From Firmicutes bacterium UBA4845 (GTDB lineage Bacteria > Bacillota > Clostridia > Tissierellales > Sedimentibacteraceae), in NCBI GenBank assembly GCA_002399975.1, contig DHER01000015.1, forward strand, positions 1 through 27,097: 27,097 nt of DNA, written 5' to 3'. A program made the translations under genes and the position numbers. The number at the start of each line of letters is the position of its first letter. Positions within the stretch are counted from its first letter, which is position 1. The notes under the pieces are model-generated. The model did no database searches and was not told the origin of the DNA. It worked only from the letters and a program-made list of their open reading frames with translations. This document shows, one piece after another, positions 1 through 8,652 of the stretch.

Positions 1-31
1 GACTGCAAAAAGAACTGTCCCTAGCGCACTA
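1..31. repeat. REP-like repeat, class B, copy 1
   Basis: The window opens with GACTGCAAAAAGAACTGTCC followed by CTAGCGCAC. The same unit recurs at 14911, 18611 and 25631. On the reverse strand the core reads GGGACAGTT, close to the GGGGACGGTT core of the palindromic repeats at 12608 and 13269. It lies just downstream of the Crp/Fnr gene. The repeat is seen directly; assigning it to REP/RAYT-type elements is inference. Confidence 0.6.
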
Positions 32-35
32 CTTA

Positions 36-57
36 GAATAAAGGGAAAATATCCCTT
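36..57 (-). terminator. Terminator of the Crp/Fnr gene
   Basis: On the minus strand AAGGGA, a short loop and TCCCTT are followed by TTATT, about 40 bases after the regulator's stop codon. The stem is only 6 bp, so this is a modest prediction. Confidence 0.45.
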
Positions 58-94
58 CAACTGGAAAACTTTTATGAAAAAAGGAAGTTTCAAG

Positions 95-769
95 CTAATG
101 CATGTATTTTAGAAGCATATTCTTATTAGCGATGGAAATTTCATTTTCTTCAATATGGATAATTTTTTTACTGGTCAATTCGGCTAAGAACCTATTTACA
201 GTTTCTCTAGTAGTTCCTACCATATGGGCAAGATCCGTTTGTGTCATGGGAAGATCGAGATAATATTTGCCATCTTGTTGTTTACCATAATCCTTAAATA
301 GTTTCCATAGTTTAGATGCGATTCTTTGATTACTATTATATGTTCCTGCATTAAGAATTTGCCTTTGACATCTTCTTACTTCTAGGGTTAGGGAATGTAG
401 TATTAGAAGATTAAGATTAAAGTCCTCTCTCATTAAATCAATTAGTATATCTTTTTCTATTTCAATCAGCGTAGTTCCTTTTAGAGCTTTTGCTCTGATA
501 CTGGTAGTTCTTCCATCAATAGTGCAAAGATTCACAAAATCATCCCGGGAAAGGTAAAAAAGATATTTTTCTTTTCCATTTAAAGATATTTTAGAAGAGA
601 TTACGAATCCATATAATATTAAATATATTTGTGAGATTGATTCCGATTCTCTAAATAAAATGGTTTCCTCATCAAAATTACGAAGTAAAGAGTTATTGTC
701 TATTTTTTGCTTAGTTTCTGGTAAGACATTATCCCAAGAACTCAATTTATTTAAATGTTCAAGTATCAT
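95..769 (-). CDS. Crp/Fnr family transcriptional regulator
   Basis: A 224-residue regulator with an N-terminal cyclic-nucleotide-binding-like beta barrel (about residues 25-115), a dimer helix and a C-terminal winged helix-turn-helix (about 172-200). The recognition helix reads TTRETVNRFL, placing Arg188, Glu189 and Arg193 in the spacing of E. coli CRP Arg180/Glu181/Arg185, the residues that read TGTGA. There is no N-terminal cysteine cluster as in oxygen-sensing FNR; only Cys82 and Cys134 are present. The gene is divergent from asrA, and the 141 bp between them hold a perfect TGTGA-N6-TCACA site. I infer that it controls the sulfite reductase and molybdoenzyme operon. The effector is unknown: a redox signal, NO or a small molecule are all possible. 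Confidence 0.9.
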   Translation of the reverse strand: MILEHLNKLSSWDNVLPETKQKIDNNSLLRNFDEETILFRESESISQIYLILYGFVISSKISLNGKEKYLFYLSRDDFVNLCTIDGRTTSIRAKALKGTTLIEIEKDILIDLMREDFNLNLLILHSLTLEVRRCQRQILNAGTYNSNQRIASKLWKLFKDYGKQQDGKYYLDLPMTQTDLAHMVGTTRETVNRFLAELTSKKIIHIEENEISIANKNMLLKYMH

Positions 770-827
770 ATTTATTAATATCCCCTTTCCTATAGGTATT
801 CAATCTTAATAATATCCTATCATATAT

Positions 828-843
828 TGTGATGAATTTCACA
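828..843. promoter_or_regulatory. CRP-type palindromic operator between crp/fnr and asrA
   Basis: TGTGATGAATTTCACA is an exact match to the TGTGA-N6-TCACA pattern recognised by CRP-like recognition helices. It lies 68 bp before the asrA start and 59 bp before the regulator start, suited to controlling both. Activation versus repression cannot be decided from sequence. Confidence 0.75.
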
Positions 844-910
844 GACATTTCCATGTTTTGCTGTTAAAATTATATTTAATGATATATTTTAATAGGAGAG
901 GGGATTTTGT

Positions 911-1942
911 ATGGGTTATGAAATAACAAATAAAAAGTTCAATTCATATTTGGAGAAATGGAGTGAAGACTATGATATTTATGCCCCTATACGAATTATA
1001 GCTGGGGGCAGATATTCAGATACCGATAATATCCGTTATTCAAAAGTTTCAACGGTGGAGGAGATTGAATATAAGTCAAAATCGGATTTTTCAGCAAAGG
1101 AAGTATTATTTCCTGTAACAGAAACATTATTTAATATTTTAGATGACCATCTTATTGAGCCAAAGTATAATGAAAGAAAGTCTTTAATTTTTCTCCGCTC
1201 CTGCGATATTCATGCGATGGAAAGACTTGATAAAATATTTCTAAACAATGGAGAATGTCCAGACTATTATTATAAACGTAGGAGAGATAATGCAAAATTT
1301 ATCTTAATGGGATGTACTAATAGTTTTGAGAATTGTTTTTGTGTATCCATGGGAACTAATAGAACAGATAACTATTCGATGGGAATTCAATTTTATGAAG
1401 ATAAAGTGCATATCGAGGTAAAGGATGAAATATTTCAATCATATTTTAACGATGATAAGGAAATCGAATTCACACCCCCTTATGTTAAAGAAAATTTTTA
1501 TAATGTCACTCTCCCAGATATTGAATTGCTAGACAATGTTTTATTTGATGATGATATGTGGGAAGACTATGCGGATAGATGTATAGCCTGTGGTAGGTGC
1601 AACTTTTCCTGCCCTACATGTAGTTGCTTTACAATTACTGATATTCATTATAAAGAGAATCCAAGAAATGGAGAAAGACGTAGGGTATGGTCAGGTTGCC
1701 AAGTGGATAAATTTACAGATATTGCAGGAGGGCATACTTTTCGTGAGGATCATGGGTCAAGAATGCGATTTAAAACTATGCATAAGATCTATGACTTTGA
1801 AAAAAGATTTGGTCAGACTATGTGCGTAGGATGTGGCAGATGTGATGATAGATGTCCCGAATATATATCCTTCGCTAAATGCATCAATACTGTATCCGAA
1901 AAAGTGAAGGCATCTGAGAGAATAAAGGAGGGGGCGAAGTAA
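911..1942 (+). CDS. asrA: Anaerobic sulfite reductase subunit A
   Basis: This 343-residue ferredoxin-like subunit passes electrons to the siroheme subunit of the cytoplasmic AsrABC complex, which reduces sulfite to sulfide. The C-terminal half carries two classical 4Fe-4S motifs, at Cys224/227/230/234 (CIACGRCNFSC) and Cys305/308/311/315 (CVGCGRCDDRC). Length and the N-terminal region (RSCDIHAMERLD) fit AsrA and the related beta subunits of bacterial hydrogenase/sulfhydrogenase complexes. The start is set by AGGAGAGGGG seven bases upstream. It is the first gene of the operon and its stop directly abuts the asrB ATG. It lies downstream of the CRP-type site at 828. The order asrA-asrB-asrC makes the assignment secure. 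Confidence 0.95.
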   Translation: MGYEITNKKFNSYLEKWSEDYDIYAPIRIIAGGRYSDTDNIRYSKVSTVEEIEYKSKSDFSAKEVLFPVTETLFNILDDHLIEPKYNERKSLIFLRSCDIHAMERLDKIFLNNGECPDYYYKRRRDNAKFILMGCTNSFENCFCVSMGTNRTDNYSMGIQFYEDKVHIEVKDEIFQSYFNDDKEIEFTPPYVKENFYNVTLPDIELLDNVLFDDDMWEDYADRCIACGRCNFSCPTCSCFTITDIHYKENPRNGERRRVWSGCQVDKFTDIAGGHTFREDHGSRMRFKTMHKIYDFEKRFGQTMCVGCGRCDDRCPEYISFAKCINTVSEKVKASERIKEGAK

Positions 1943-2731
1943 ATGAATCCATATACTACTTTTCCAGTTAAAATAGTAGATATAAAAAAGCATACTAATA
2001 TAGACTATACATTTTTTGTAGAAAAGAAGATAGATGTTAAATGTGGCCAATTTGTTCAGGTATCCGTTCCAAAGTTTGGGGAAGTGCCTATTTCTATTAG
2101 CGATTACGATAGAGATGTGATGGAATTAACCATTCGAGAGGTAGGACATGTTACTAATGCGATTTTCAATAAGGGGATAGGTGATTATTTACATATACGT
2201 GGTCCCTATGGCAATGGTTTCGATGTTAAGGATCATTATGGTAAAGATTTAATTATAGTTACAGGCGGAACTGGACTTGCACCTGTTAAATATATAATTA
2301 ATTATTTTAGCGATAATATAGATAAATTAAACAGTTTTAAGCTTATTAGTGGTTTCAAATCTTCCCAGGAAATTTTATTTAGGGATTCCTTTGATAAGTG
2401 GAAAGAAAATATAGATGTTTGTCTTACTATAGATAGTCCCGAAGAAGGCTGGAAGGGCAATACTGGTTTTGTAACTGAACATATATCAAAATTAGACATT
2501 AAAGATATCCAGAATACTCATGTTATTATGGTAGGACCCCCTCCTATGTTAAGATTTTCTGCTATGGAATTAGCAAAGCTAGGCATCCCAAATGAACAAA
2601 TATGGGTCTCTTTTGAGAGAAAGATGTCATGCGGAATAGGAAAATGTGGACATTGTAAAATTGGTAGTACATATGTATGCCAGGAAGGACCAGTATTTAG
2701 ATATGATAAGGCTGTTCAATTAATTGATTAG
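1943..2731 (+). CDS. asrB: Anaerobic sulfite reductase subunit B
   Basis: A 262-residue FAD/NAD(P)H-binding oxidoreductase of the dihydroorotate dehydrogenase electron-transfer (PyrK-like) family, which feeds electrons from NADH into AsrA/AsrC. Residues about 1-95 form the FAD-binding barrel and the GGTGLAPVKY motif marks the nucleotide-binding domain. A C-terminal 2Fe-2S site is seen as Cys230, Cys235, Cys238 and Cys246 (CGIGKCGHC then YVC). The ATG follows the asrA stop with no gap, and GGAGGGG sits upstream inside the asrA end, which suggests translational coupling. Length is as expected for AsrB. Confidence 0.95.
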   Translation: MNPYTTFPVKIVDIKKHTNIDYTFFVEKKIDVKCGQFVQVSVPKFGEVPISISDYDRDVMELTIREVGHVTNAIFNKGIGDYLHIRGPYGNGFDVKDHYGKDLIIVTGGTGLAPVKYIINYFSDNIDKLNSFKLISGFKSSQEILFRDSFDKWKENIDVCLTIDSPEEGWKGNTGFVTEHISKLDIKDIQNTHVIMVGPPPMLRFSAMELAKLGIPNEQIWVSFERKMSCGIGKCGHCKIGSTYVCQEGPVFRYDKAVQLID

Positions 2732-2742
2732 GAGGTGATTAA

Positions 2743-3699
2743 ATGTTGGATTTAAATACAAAAAAAATTAAGAAGAATGCTTTTAGGATAACTAAAATAC
2801 GTGATAAAACATCTATTCGTATACGTATTCCAGGGGGGCAAATACCTGCCGAAATTATGCCTACTTTATATAAGATAGCTACAGAATATGGGGATGGAAA
2901 GCTTCATATGACTGCTCGCCAAGGATTTGAGATTACTGGAATTAGTTATGAGGATATGAATACTATAAATGAAATTATAGCTCCAGTAATTGAAAAATTG
3001 CAAGTTTCACATGGGGTACAAATAGAAGACCCTAAGAAAGGATATCCAGCTTCTGGAACTAGAAACATATCTGCCTGTATAGGTAATCGAATATGCCCAT
3101 ATGCAAATTATAATACTACCGATTTTGCTAGAAGATTAGAAGAAGCTGTATTCCCCAATGATTACCATTTTAAGTTTGCAACTACTGGTTGTCCTAATGA
3201 CTGTGCTAAAGCTTGTTTACAGGATTTTGGAGTTATAGGTATGGCTAGAGTACAATATAATCAGGATTTATGTGTTGGATGCGAAGCGTGTGTTAAAAAT
3301 TGTAAGAAACGTGTAGTTAATGCGTTGGAACTAGTGGATGGGAAAGTGGTACGAAATGAGGACAAGTGTGTAGAATGTGGTGAATGTGTATTAACTTGTC
3401 CCATGCTTGCTTGGACTAGAAAGGAGGAGAAACGTTATAAATTAGTTATAATGGGGCGAACAGGTAAAGTTAATCCTCGACTTGCAAGGACATTTATAGA
3501 AGGAGCAGATGAGGAATCTATTATAAAGATAATTAAAAATACCTATGATTATGTAGATGAATTTATAGATCGAAGTCTACCTAAGGAGCATGTAGGTTAT
3601 ATAGTGGATAGAACTGGCTATCAGGTATTTAAAGAATGGGCATTAAAAGATGTAAATTTGCCAAAAGAAGCTAAGGTAGCTGAACATATTTATTGGTAG
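2743..3699 (+). CDS. asrC: Anaerobic sulfite reductase subunit C (siroheme subunit)
   Basis: The 318-residue catalytic subunit. The nitrite/sulfite reductase fold binds siroheme coupled to a 4Fe-4S cluster through Cys112, Cys118, Cys150 and Cys154 (ACIGNRICPYAN and TGCPNDCAK). An inserted ferredoxin domain carries two more clusters at Cys177/180/183/187 and Cys209/212/215/219. This layout is typical of AsrC and separates it from the longer CysI/DsrAB enzymes. GGAGGTGATTAA precedes the ATG. Sulfite is the expected substrate. Because a nitrate-reductase-like enzyme follows in the same operon, nitrite reduction by this subunit is worth considering. Siroheme supply is discussed under the tetrapyrrole operon at 10.5-12.6 kb. 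Confidence 0.95.
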   Translation: MLDLNTKKIKKNAFRITKIRDKTSIRIRIPGGQIPAEIMPTLYKIATEYGDGKLHMTARQGFEITGISYEDMNTINEIIAPVIEKLQVSHGVQIEDPKKGYPASGTRNISACIGNRICPYANYNTTDFARRLEEAVFPNDYHFKFATTGCPNDCAKACLQDFGVIGMARVQYNQDLCVGCEACVKNCKKRVVNALELVDGKVVRNEDKCVECGECVLTCPMLAWTRKEEKRYKLVIMGRTGKVNPRLARTFIEGADEESIIKIIKNTYDYVDEFIDRSLPKEHVGYIVDRTGYQVFKEWALKDVNLPKEAKVAEHIYW

Positions 3700-3738
3700 A
3701 TTGGCATTATAAAAATATTTAATAAGGAAGGGATTACC

Positions 3739-5811
3739 ATGAAAAAGGTACAATCAACATGTAATTATTGTGCATTAGACTGTAATCTTGATTTCCATGT
3801 AGAGGACAATCGTATCATAAAGGTTGTTCCAACAAAGGGATATCCAGTCAATGATGGATTTTCATGTATTAAAGGACTATCCCTAGATAAGCAGCAAACA
3901 ACGGTAACACGATCCCCTCTTCCCAAAATTAAACGTAAAGATGGAAACTATGAATATGTTTCTTGGGATGAAGGGTTTAAATATGTAGCAGATAAGATAC
4001 TAGAATTACAAGATAAATATGGAAAAGAAAGTGTAGCAGGAATTAGTACTGGTCAGTTAACCATGGAGGAATTTGCATTATTTGGGCATGTTATGAGAAA
4101 CTTTCTGAAAACAAATGTAGATGGAAATACTAGATTATGTATGTCAACTGCAGTAGTAGCTCACAAACAAAGCTATGGTTTTGATGCTCCGGGTTATACA
4201 CTTAAGGATATTGAACTATCTGATACTATAATTTTAATTGGATCCAATCCAGTAGTAGCACATCCAATTCTATGGGAGCGAATATTGAAAAATAAAAACA
4301 AGAAGTTGGTCGTAATCGATCCAAGAAGATCTGAAACGGCTCAAAATGCAGATTACTGGTATGGATTAAAGGAAAAAACAGATCTTACATTACTCTATGC
4401 CGTTGCAAATCTATTGATTGAAAAGGATTATATTGATAAAGAATATATTGAAAAAAATACGGAAGGATTTGAAGAGTTTAAAGTTTTTGTAAAGGATTAT
4501 ACCCTAGAAAGAGCGGCAAAGATTACGGAATTAAGTGAGGAGCAGATTCTGGAACTAGTAGAGTTAATTCACCAGGGTGAACGTGTATCCTTGTGGTGGA
4601 CTATGGGAGTAAATCAAGGCTATGAGGCAGTTCGGACTGCACAAGCTATAATAAATATAGCACTTATGACTGGAAATATTGGCAGAGAAGGCACTGGTGC
4701 CAACTCTATTACAGGGCAATGTAATGCAATGGGCTCACGTACCTATAGTAATACCGCTGTTATGTACGGAGGCGGAGATTTTGATAATCCAGATAGAAGG
4801 AAACGAATTGCGGAGGTTTTAGGGGTAGAAGATTCAGTTCTGGCAACTAAACCAACAGCAACCTATAATAAAATTATTGAAGGAATCAATGCAGGTGAAA
4901 TAAAAGGCTTATGGATTCTATGTACAAATCCTAGACATAGTTGGACTAATAATGAAACATTTGCAAGGGCAATAGAAAAACTTGAATTGTTTGTGGTTCA
5001 GGATATATACGATGATACAGAAAGTGCTGAACATGCTACGGTGTTTTTCCCAGCAGTATCAGGAATTAAAAAAGAAGGAACTTATATAAATATGGAAAGA
5101 AGAATTTCGGCCATGAGACCTTGCTTAGAGAAGTCAGAAGATGAAAAAAATGATTATGAAATAATCTACGGAGTTGGTAAGGCCTTGGGAATGGGACCAT
5201 TATTAGATAAATGGAAAACTCCTAGGGATTGCTTTGAATTAATGAAAGAGTGCTCAAGGGGTATGCCTTGTGATATGACTGGAGTTACCTGGGAAGGACT
5301 TGAAAATTCTAATGGAGTTCAGTGGCCTTTTAGAGAAGGTGAGGTTTTAGAGTCCGACGAAAGAAGATTATATGAAGATGGTAAATTTTTCACCCCTTCT
5401 AAAAAAGCTAAATTTATATTTGAAGAGGTAAGGGAAAATCCTTTACCAACAACAAAGGAATTTCCATATGTATTAAATACTGGCAGGGGAACAGTAGGTC
5501 AATGGCACACCCAATCTAGAACCAAGGAAGTACAATTTATAGAAGATGTAAGTATAAAAAAAGCATATATCTATATGAACACAAAGTTGGCTAAAGAAAA
5601 TAAAATAAAAGAGAATGATTCTATCCGTGTTTATTCGATAAATGGTGAAAATGCAATATTTTTTGTTAAAGTTACGGATAATGTAAGATATGATGAATTA
5701 TATGCACCAATTCATTATATTGAATGTAATAAATTGACTCCATCACTCTATGATCCTTACTCAAAGGAACCATCCTATAAGGCTACACCTATTTATTTTG
5801 AAAAAATTTAA
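3739..5811 (+). CDS. Molybdopterin oxidoreductase, Nas/Nap-like nitrate reductase catalytic subunit
   Basis: A 690-residue member of the DMSO-reductase superfamily. The N-terminal 4Fe-4S motif is Cys8, Cys11, Cys15 and Cys43. The predicted Mo ligand is Cys134 in NTRLCMS, as in periplasmic and assimilatory nitrate reductases; formate dehydrogenases have Cys/Sec in a different context and DMSO reductases have Ser. SNPVVAHPILWERI and TGQCNAMGSR resemble the corresponding NasA/NarB segments, and a molybdopterin-dinucleotide-binding C-terminal domain is present. There is no Tat signal, so the enzyme is cytoplasmic. The following ferredoxin and FAD oxidoreductase match the partner set of clostridial nitrate reductases. 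It lies 39 bp after asrC, so a sulfur oxyanion substrate such as thiosulfate or tetrathionate is possible. Family is certain; nitrate is the best guess for substrate. Confidence 0.85.
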   Translation: MKKVQSTCNYCALDCNLDFHVEDNRIIKVVPTKGYPVNDGFSCIKGLSLDKQQTTVTRSPLPKIKRKDGNYEYVSWDEGFKYVADKILELQDKYGKESVAGISTGQLTMEEFALFGHVMRNFLKTNVDGNTRLCMSTAVVAHKQSYGFDAPGYTLKDIELSDTIILIGSNPVVAHPILWERILKNKNKKLVVIDPRRSETAQNADYWYGLKEKTDLTLLYAVANLLIEKDYIDKEYIEKNTEGFEEFKVFVKDYTLERAAKITELSEEQILELVELIHQGERVSLWWTMGVNQGYEAVRTAQAIINIALMTGNIGREGTGANSITGQCNAMGSRTYSNTAVMYGGGDFDNPDRRKRIAEVLGVEDSVLATKPTATYNKIIEGINAGEIKGLWILCTNPRHSWTNNETFARAIEKLELFVVQDIYDDTESAEHATVFFPAVSGIKKEGTYINMERRISAMRPCLEKSEDEKNDYEIIYGVGKALGMGPLLDKWKTPRDCFELMKECSRGMPCDMTGVTWEGLENSNGVQWPFREGEVLESDERRLYEDGKFFTPSKKAKFIFEEVRENPLPTTKEFPYVLNTGRGTVGQWHTQSRTKEVQFIEDVSIKKAYIYMNTKLAKENKIKENDSIRVYSINGENAIFFVKVTDNVRYDELYAPIHYIECNKLTPSLYDPYSKEPSYKATPIYFEKI

Positions 5812-5821
5812 GGGGGTAGAG

Positions 5822-6244
5822 ATGATAATGAAGAGAATAAAAATAGACAGAAACAAATGTATTGGATGTTTAACCTGTGTTACGGCTTGTGTTGTTTCCC
5901 ATGAAAGTGATGATGCTAGAAATCGAGTTGTAATCGATAGCGAAACGAAGGCATCACCAATCTTCTGCCGACATTGTGATCAGCCTGAATGCACTTATGC
6001 CTGTATGACAGGTGCAATGCATAAGAATACGGAGACAGGCTTTGTCGAATATGATAAGGATAAATGTGCAAGCTGCTATATGTGCATTATGTCTTGTCCA
6101 TATGGTGTATTAAAGAGCGATAGGATTAATCATGAGCTTATTATGAAATGTAATATGTGTGTTCATAGAACTGAAGATGGAACTCCAAAACCTATGTGCG
6201 TTGAAAAATGCCCAATGAATGCTATTACTTTAGAGGAGGTATAA
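5822..6244 (+). CDS. Four-cluster 4Fe-4S ferredoxin subunit of the molybdoenzyme
   Basis: A 140-residue electron-transfer protein of the HycB/DmsB/NarC-like type. Four cysteine groups are visible: CIGCLTCVTAC, CRHCDQPECTYAC, CASCYMCIMSC and the pair CNMC...CVEKC, enough for four 4Fe-4S clusters. It has no signal peptide. The start is taken as the ATG at 5822, preceded by GGGGG just after the stop of the molybdoenzyme; another ATG lies at 5828. Its position between the catalytic subunit and an NAD/FAD oxidoreductase indicates that it wires the two together. Confidence 0.9.
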   Translation: MIMKRIKIDRNKCIGCLTCVTACVVSHESDDARNRVVIDSETKASPIFCRHCDQPECTYACMTGAMHKNTETGFVEYDKDKCASCYMCIMSCPYGVLKSDRINHELIMKCNMCVHRTEDGTPKPMCVEKCPMNAITLEEV

Positions 6245-6246
6245 CT

Positions 6247-7494
6247 ATGAAATATGTAATATTAGGCTCATCAGCTGCTGGTGTCAACGGGGCAAAGGAA
6301 ATACGGAGAGTTGATCCTACTGGAGAAATTTTAATGATATCCAAAGATAAATTTATTTACTCTAGATGTATATTGCATCGCTATATGTCTGGCGAACGGA
6401 CAAAGGATCAATTATGCTTTGTGGAGGACGATTTTTTTGAAAGATATAATATTGATTGGATGGGGAGAACGGAAGCAATTGCCTTAGATACTAAAAATAA
6501 AGAAGTCAGCCTATCCAATAATGAAAAAGTTAAATATGATAAACTTTTAATTGCAACTGGTGCTAAAAGCTTTTTCCCACCTATTGAAAATATGGACAAG
6601 GCAAAAAATGTTATTGGACTTAGAAATATAGATGATAGTGTAGAAATTATGAAAAAGGCTAAAGAAGCAGATAATATTGTGGTACTCGGGGCTGGATTAG
6701 TTGGCGTGGATGCTATTTCTGGATTGCTCAATTATAATAAGAACCTTGCATTAGTGGAAGTAGCAGATAGATTAATTTCTCTTCAACTGGATAAAAAGGC
6801 ATCCTCAACATACGAAGAAGCCTTTGAAGAAAAAGGAGTTAAGTTTTTCTTTAACATTATGGCTAAAAAGTTAAATTTAAATGAAAAAGGTGAAGTAAAG
6901 GGTCTAGTATTAAGTGATGGGAATGAAATCCCATGTGACTTGCTTATAGTAGCTGCAGGGGTTCGCTCCAATACAGAATTCCTAAAAGGAACAAATATTG
7001 AGCTTGATAGGGGTGGCCTTGTTATAGACTCAAATGGCAGAACCAATGATCCCTATATATATGGAGGAGGAGATGTAACAGGATGGGGACCTATCTGGCC
7101 AGTAGCTGTAAAGGAAGGAATTATTGCAGGTAGTAATATGGCAGGGGTAAGCAAAGAAATGACAGACTTCTTTGTCAGTAAATCAACAATGAATTTCCTC
7201 GGGATTCCAACTATGTCATTGGGTATAAGTGAGCCTAAAGATGATAGCTATATAGTTGAACTAGAAGAAGATGAAAAAGGAAATTACAAAAAAATAATTC
7301 ATAAAGATGGTAAGATTCATGGGGCAATACTTCAAGGAGATTTATCATATGCTGGAGTGTTGACCCAATTAATAAAAGACAATATTGACGTGACAAGAGT
7401 TAAGAAACCATTGTTTAAAATCGATTACTCAGACTTTTTCCATACTACAGATACCTTTGAATTCAGTTATGAAAAGGAGGGTTATAATGTCTAA
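6247..7494 (+). CDS. NAD(P)/FAD-dependent oxidoreductase (nitrate reductase electron-transfer partner)
   Basis: A 415-residue pyridine-nucleotide-disulfide-type flavoprotein resembling the N-terminal domain of NirB and rubredoxin reductases. The FAD site begins at residue 5 (LGSSAAGVNGA), the NAD-binding motif is VVLGAGLVGVDA, and the second FAD motif is YGGGDVTG. No bacterioferritin-associated ferredoxin-like or siroheme domain is attached, so it is not a complete NirB. The ATG at 6247 has GAGGAGG seven bases upstream, overlapping the end of the ferredoxin gene. In clostridial nitrate reductase operons this position is held by an NADH oxidase component, so I infer that it delivers NADH electrons to the ferredoxin subunit. 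Confidence 0.85.
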   Translation: MKYVILGSSAAGVNGAKEIRRVDPTGEILMISKDKFIYSRCILHRYMSGERTKDQLCFVEDDFFERYNIDWMGRTEAIALDTKNKEVSLSNNEKVKYDKLLIATGAKSFFPPIENMDKAKNVIGLRNIDDSVEIMKKAKEADNIVVLGAGLVGVDAISGLLNYNKNLALVEVADRLISLQLDKKASSTYEEAFEEKGVKFFFNIMAKKLNLNEKGEVKGLVLSDGNEIPCDLLIVAAGVRSNTEFLKGTNIELDRGGLVIDSNGRTNDPYIYGGGDVTGWGPIWPVAVKEGIIAGSNMAGVSKEMTDFFVSKSTMNFLGIPTMSLGISEPKDDSYIVELEEDEKGNYKKIIHKDGKIHGAILQGDLSYAGVLTQLIKDNIDVTRVKKPLFKIDYSDFFHTTDTFEFSYEKEGYNV

Positions 7495-8440
7495 ATCATT
7501 TATAAAAAGATTGGAAAATATGCCAGTTCCTATTTTACCAACATTTGTTGGGGCTTTAACTTTATCCAATGTATTTAATGATCTTGGATTCAGCTGGGTT
7601 CGTCATATCTCCATGTGGGCAGCTACATGTATCTGGATTCTCTATTTGCTCAAAATATTAATATATCCAAAGACATTTAAAAAAGAATATTCAAATACTG
7701 TACCAAGTAGCCTATATGCTGGGTTTACAATGATATTAATGCTATTGGGTAGTTATTATGTTCAATATAATAATGGATTTGGGAAAACACTTTGGGCAAT
7801 AGGGCTTGGTATCCACACCATCCATATAATTATATTTACTTATAAAAATGTTTTCAAGAATTTTAATAAGGATACATTTGTACCAAGTTGGTTCGTTACC
7901 TATAATGGTATTATGGTTTCTGTTGTAACCAGCGGTGCAATGAATGAACCCCTTATTACCAAAATAGTAACCTACTATGGGATAATTGTATACCTATTGA
8001 TATTACCTTTCATGTTATATAGATTAAAAACTGTAGAGATAAAACCAGCAGTATATCATACTCAGGCAATCTTACTTGCACCTGCAAGTTTATGTGTAGT
8101 GAGTTATTTAACGGCTATAGAAAATCCAAATATATATCTAGTGGCTTTTCTATATATTGCAGTGCTATGCTCTCTAGCATTTGTAATTTATAAACTACCT
8201 AAATTCTTCAGTATGGATTTTACACCAGCTTATGCAGGGATGACTTTCCCTATGGCCATTGGAATCGTTGCTTCAACAAAGGCATCTAATTATTTTGGAA
8301 ATTTGGGCTATGAGTCTTTATCGGCTATTGTAAAACAAATATCTGGTATACAAATATATATTACAACAGCTATAATTGGTTATGTTTTACTTCGATTTTT
8401 AATAATGTTTTTAAATACAAAAAAGAAGGCAGACGCTTAA
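7487..8440 (+). CDS. TDT family transporter (TehA/SLAC1/SSU1-like anion channel)
   Basis: A 317-residue integral membrane protein with about ten hydrophobic segments. The opening (PVPILPTFVGALTLSN) is typical of the tellurite-resistance/dicarboxylate transporter family. Relatives include SLAC1 (chloride/nitrate channel) and yeast SSU1 (sulfite efflux). The ATG at 7487 overlaps the preceding stop by 8 bases and has AAGGAGG upstream, so it is translationally coupled to the redox genes. The context suggests movement of an oxyanion handled by the operon: nitrate or nitrite uptake or efflux, or sulfite export. Substrate is not determinable from sequence. Confidence 0.8.
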   Translation: MSKSFIKRLENMPVPILPTFVGALTLSNVFNDLGFSWVRHISMWAATCIWILYLLKILIYPKTFKKEYSNTVPSSLYAGFTMILMLLGSYYVQYNNGFGKTLWAIGLGIHTIHIIIFTYKNVFKNFNKDTFVPSWFVTYNGIMVSVVTSGAMNEPLITKIVTYYGIIVYLLILPFMLYRLKTVEIKPAVYHTQAILLAPASLCVVSYLTAIENPNIYLVAFLYIAVLCSLAFVIYKLPKFFSMDFTPAYAGMTFPMAIGIVASTKASNYFGNLGYESLSAIVKQISGIQIYITTAIIGYVLLRFLIMFLNTKKKADA

Positions 8441-8468
8441 TTAATCATGGCCTAGAAATATAGAGCTA

Positions 8469-8517
8469 TGCAAGGTGATAGATAGGCACTCATCTAACTG
8501 TCACCTTGCAATATTTG
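8469..8517 (+). terminator. Stem-loop after the TDT gene
   Basis: TGCAAGGTGA (8469-8478) pairs perfectly with TCACCTTGCA (8501-8510), with an inner TAGAT/ATCTA helix, and AATATTT follows. The weak U-tract leaves it open whether this is a full terminator, a partial read-through point or an RNA processing site before moeA. The rest of the 212-base gap to moeA (8441-8652) holds AT-rich sequence without a recognisable gene. Confidence 0.5.
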
Positions 8518-8652
8518 GCACTACTATTATTTAGGCGGATGGAAAAAGCAACAGGATTGATTTTTATAAACAATTTTTGGGGTAATATTTAAGGGGTTTA
8601 ATATAAATAAAACATAGATGGTAAAAGGGTGGGGTTAAAAGTGGAGGAAAAG

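Noticed and set aside
8469..8652. A molybdenum-cofactor riboswitch before moeA
   Set aside because: Only one simple hairpin is visible and the conserved cofactor-binding core could not be found.
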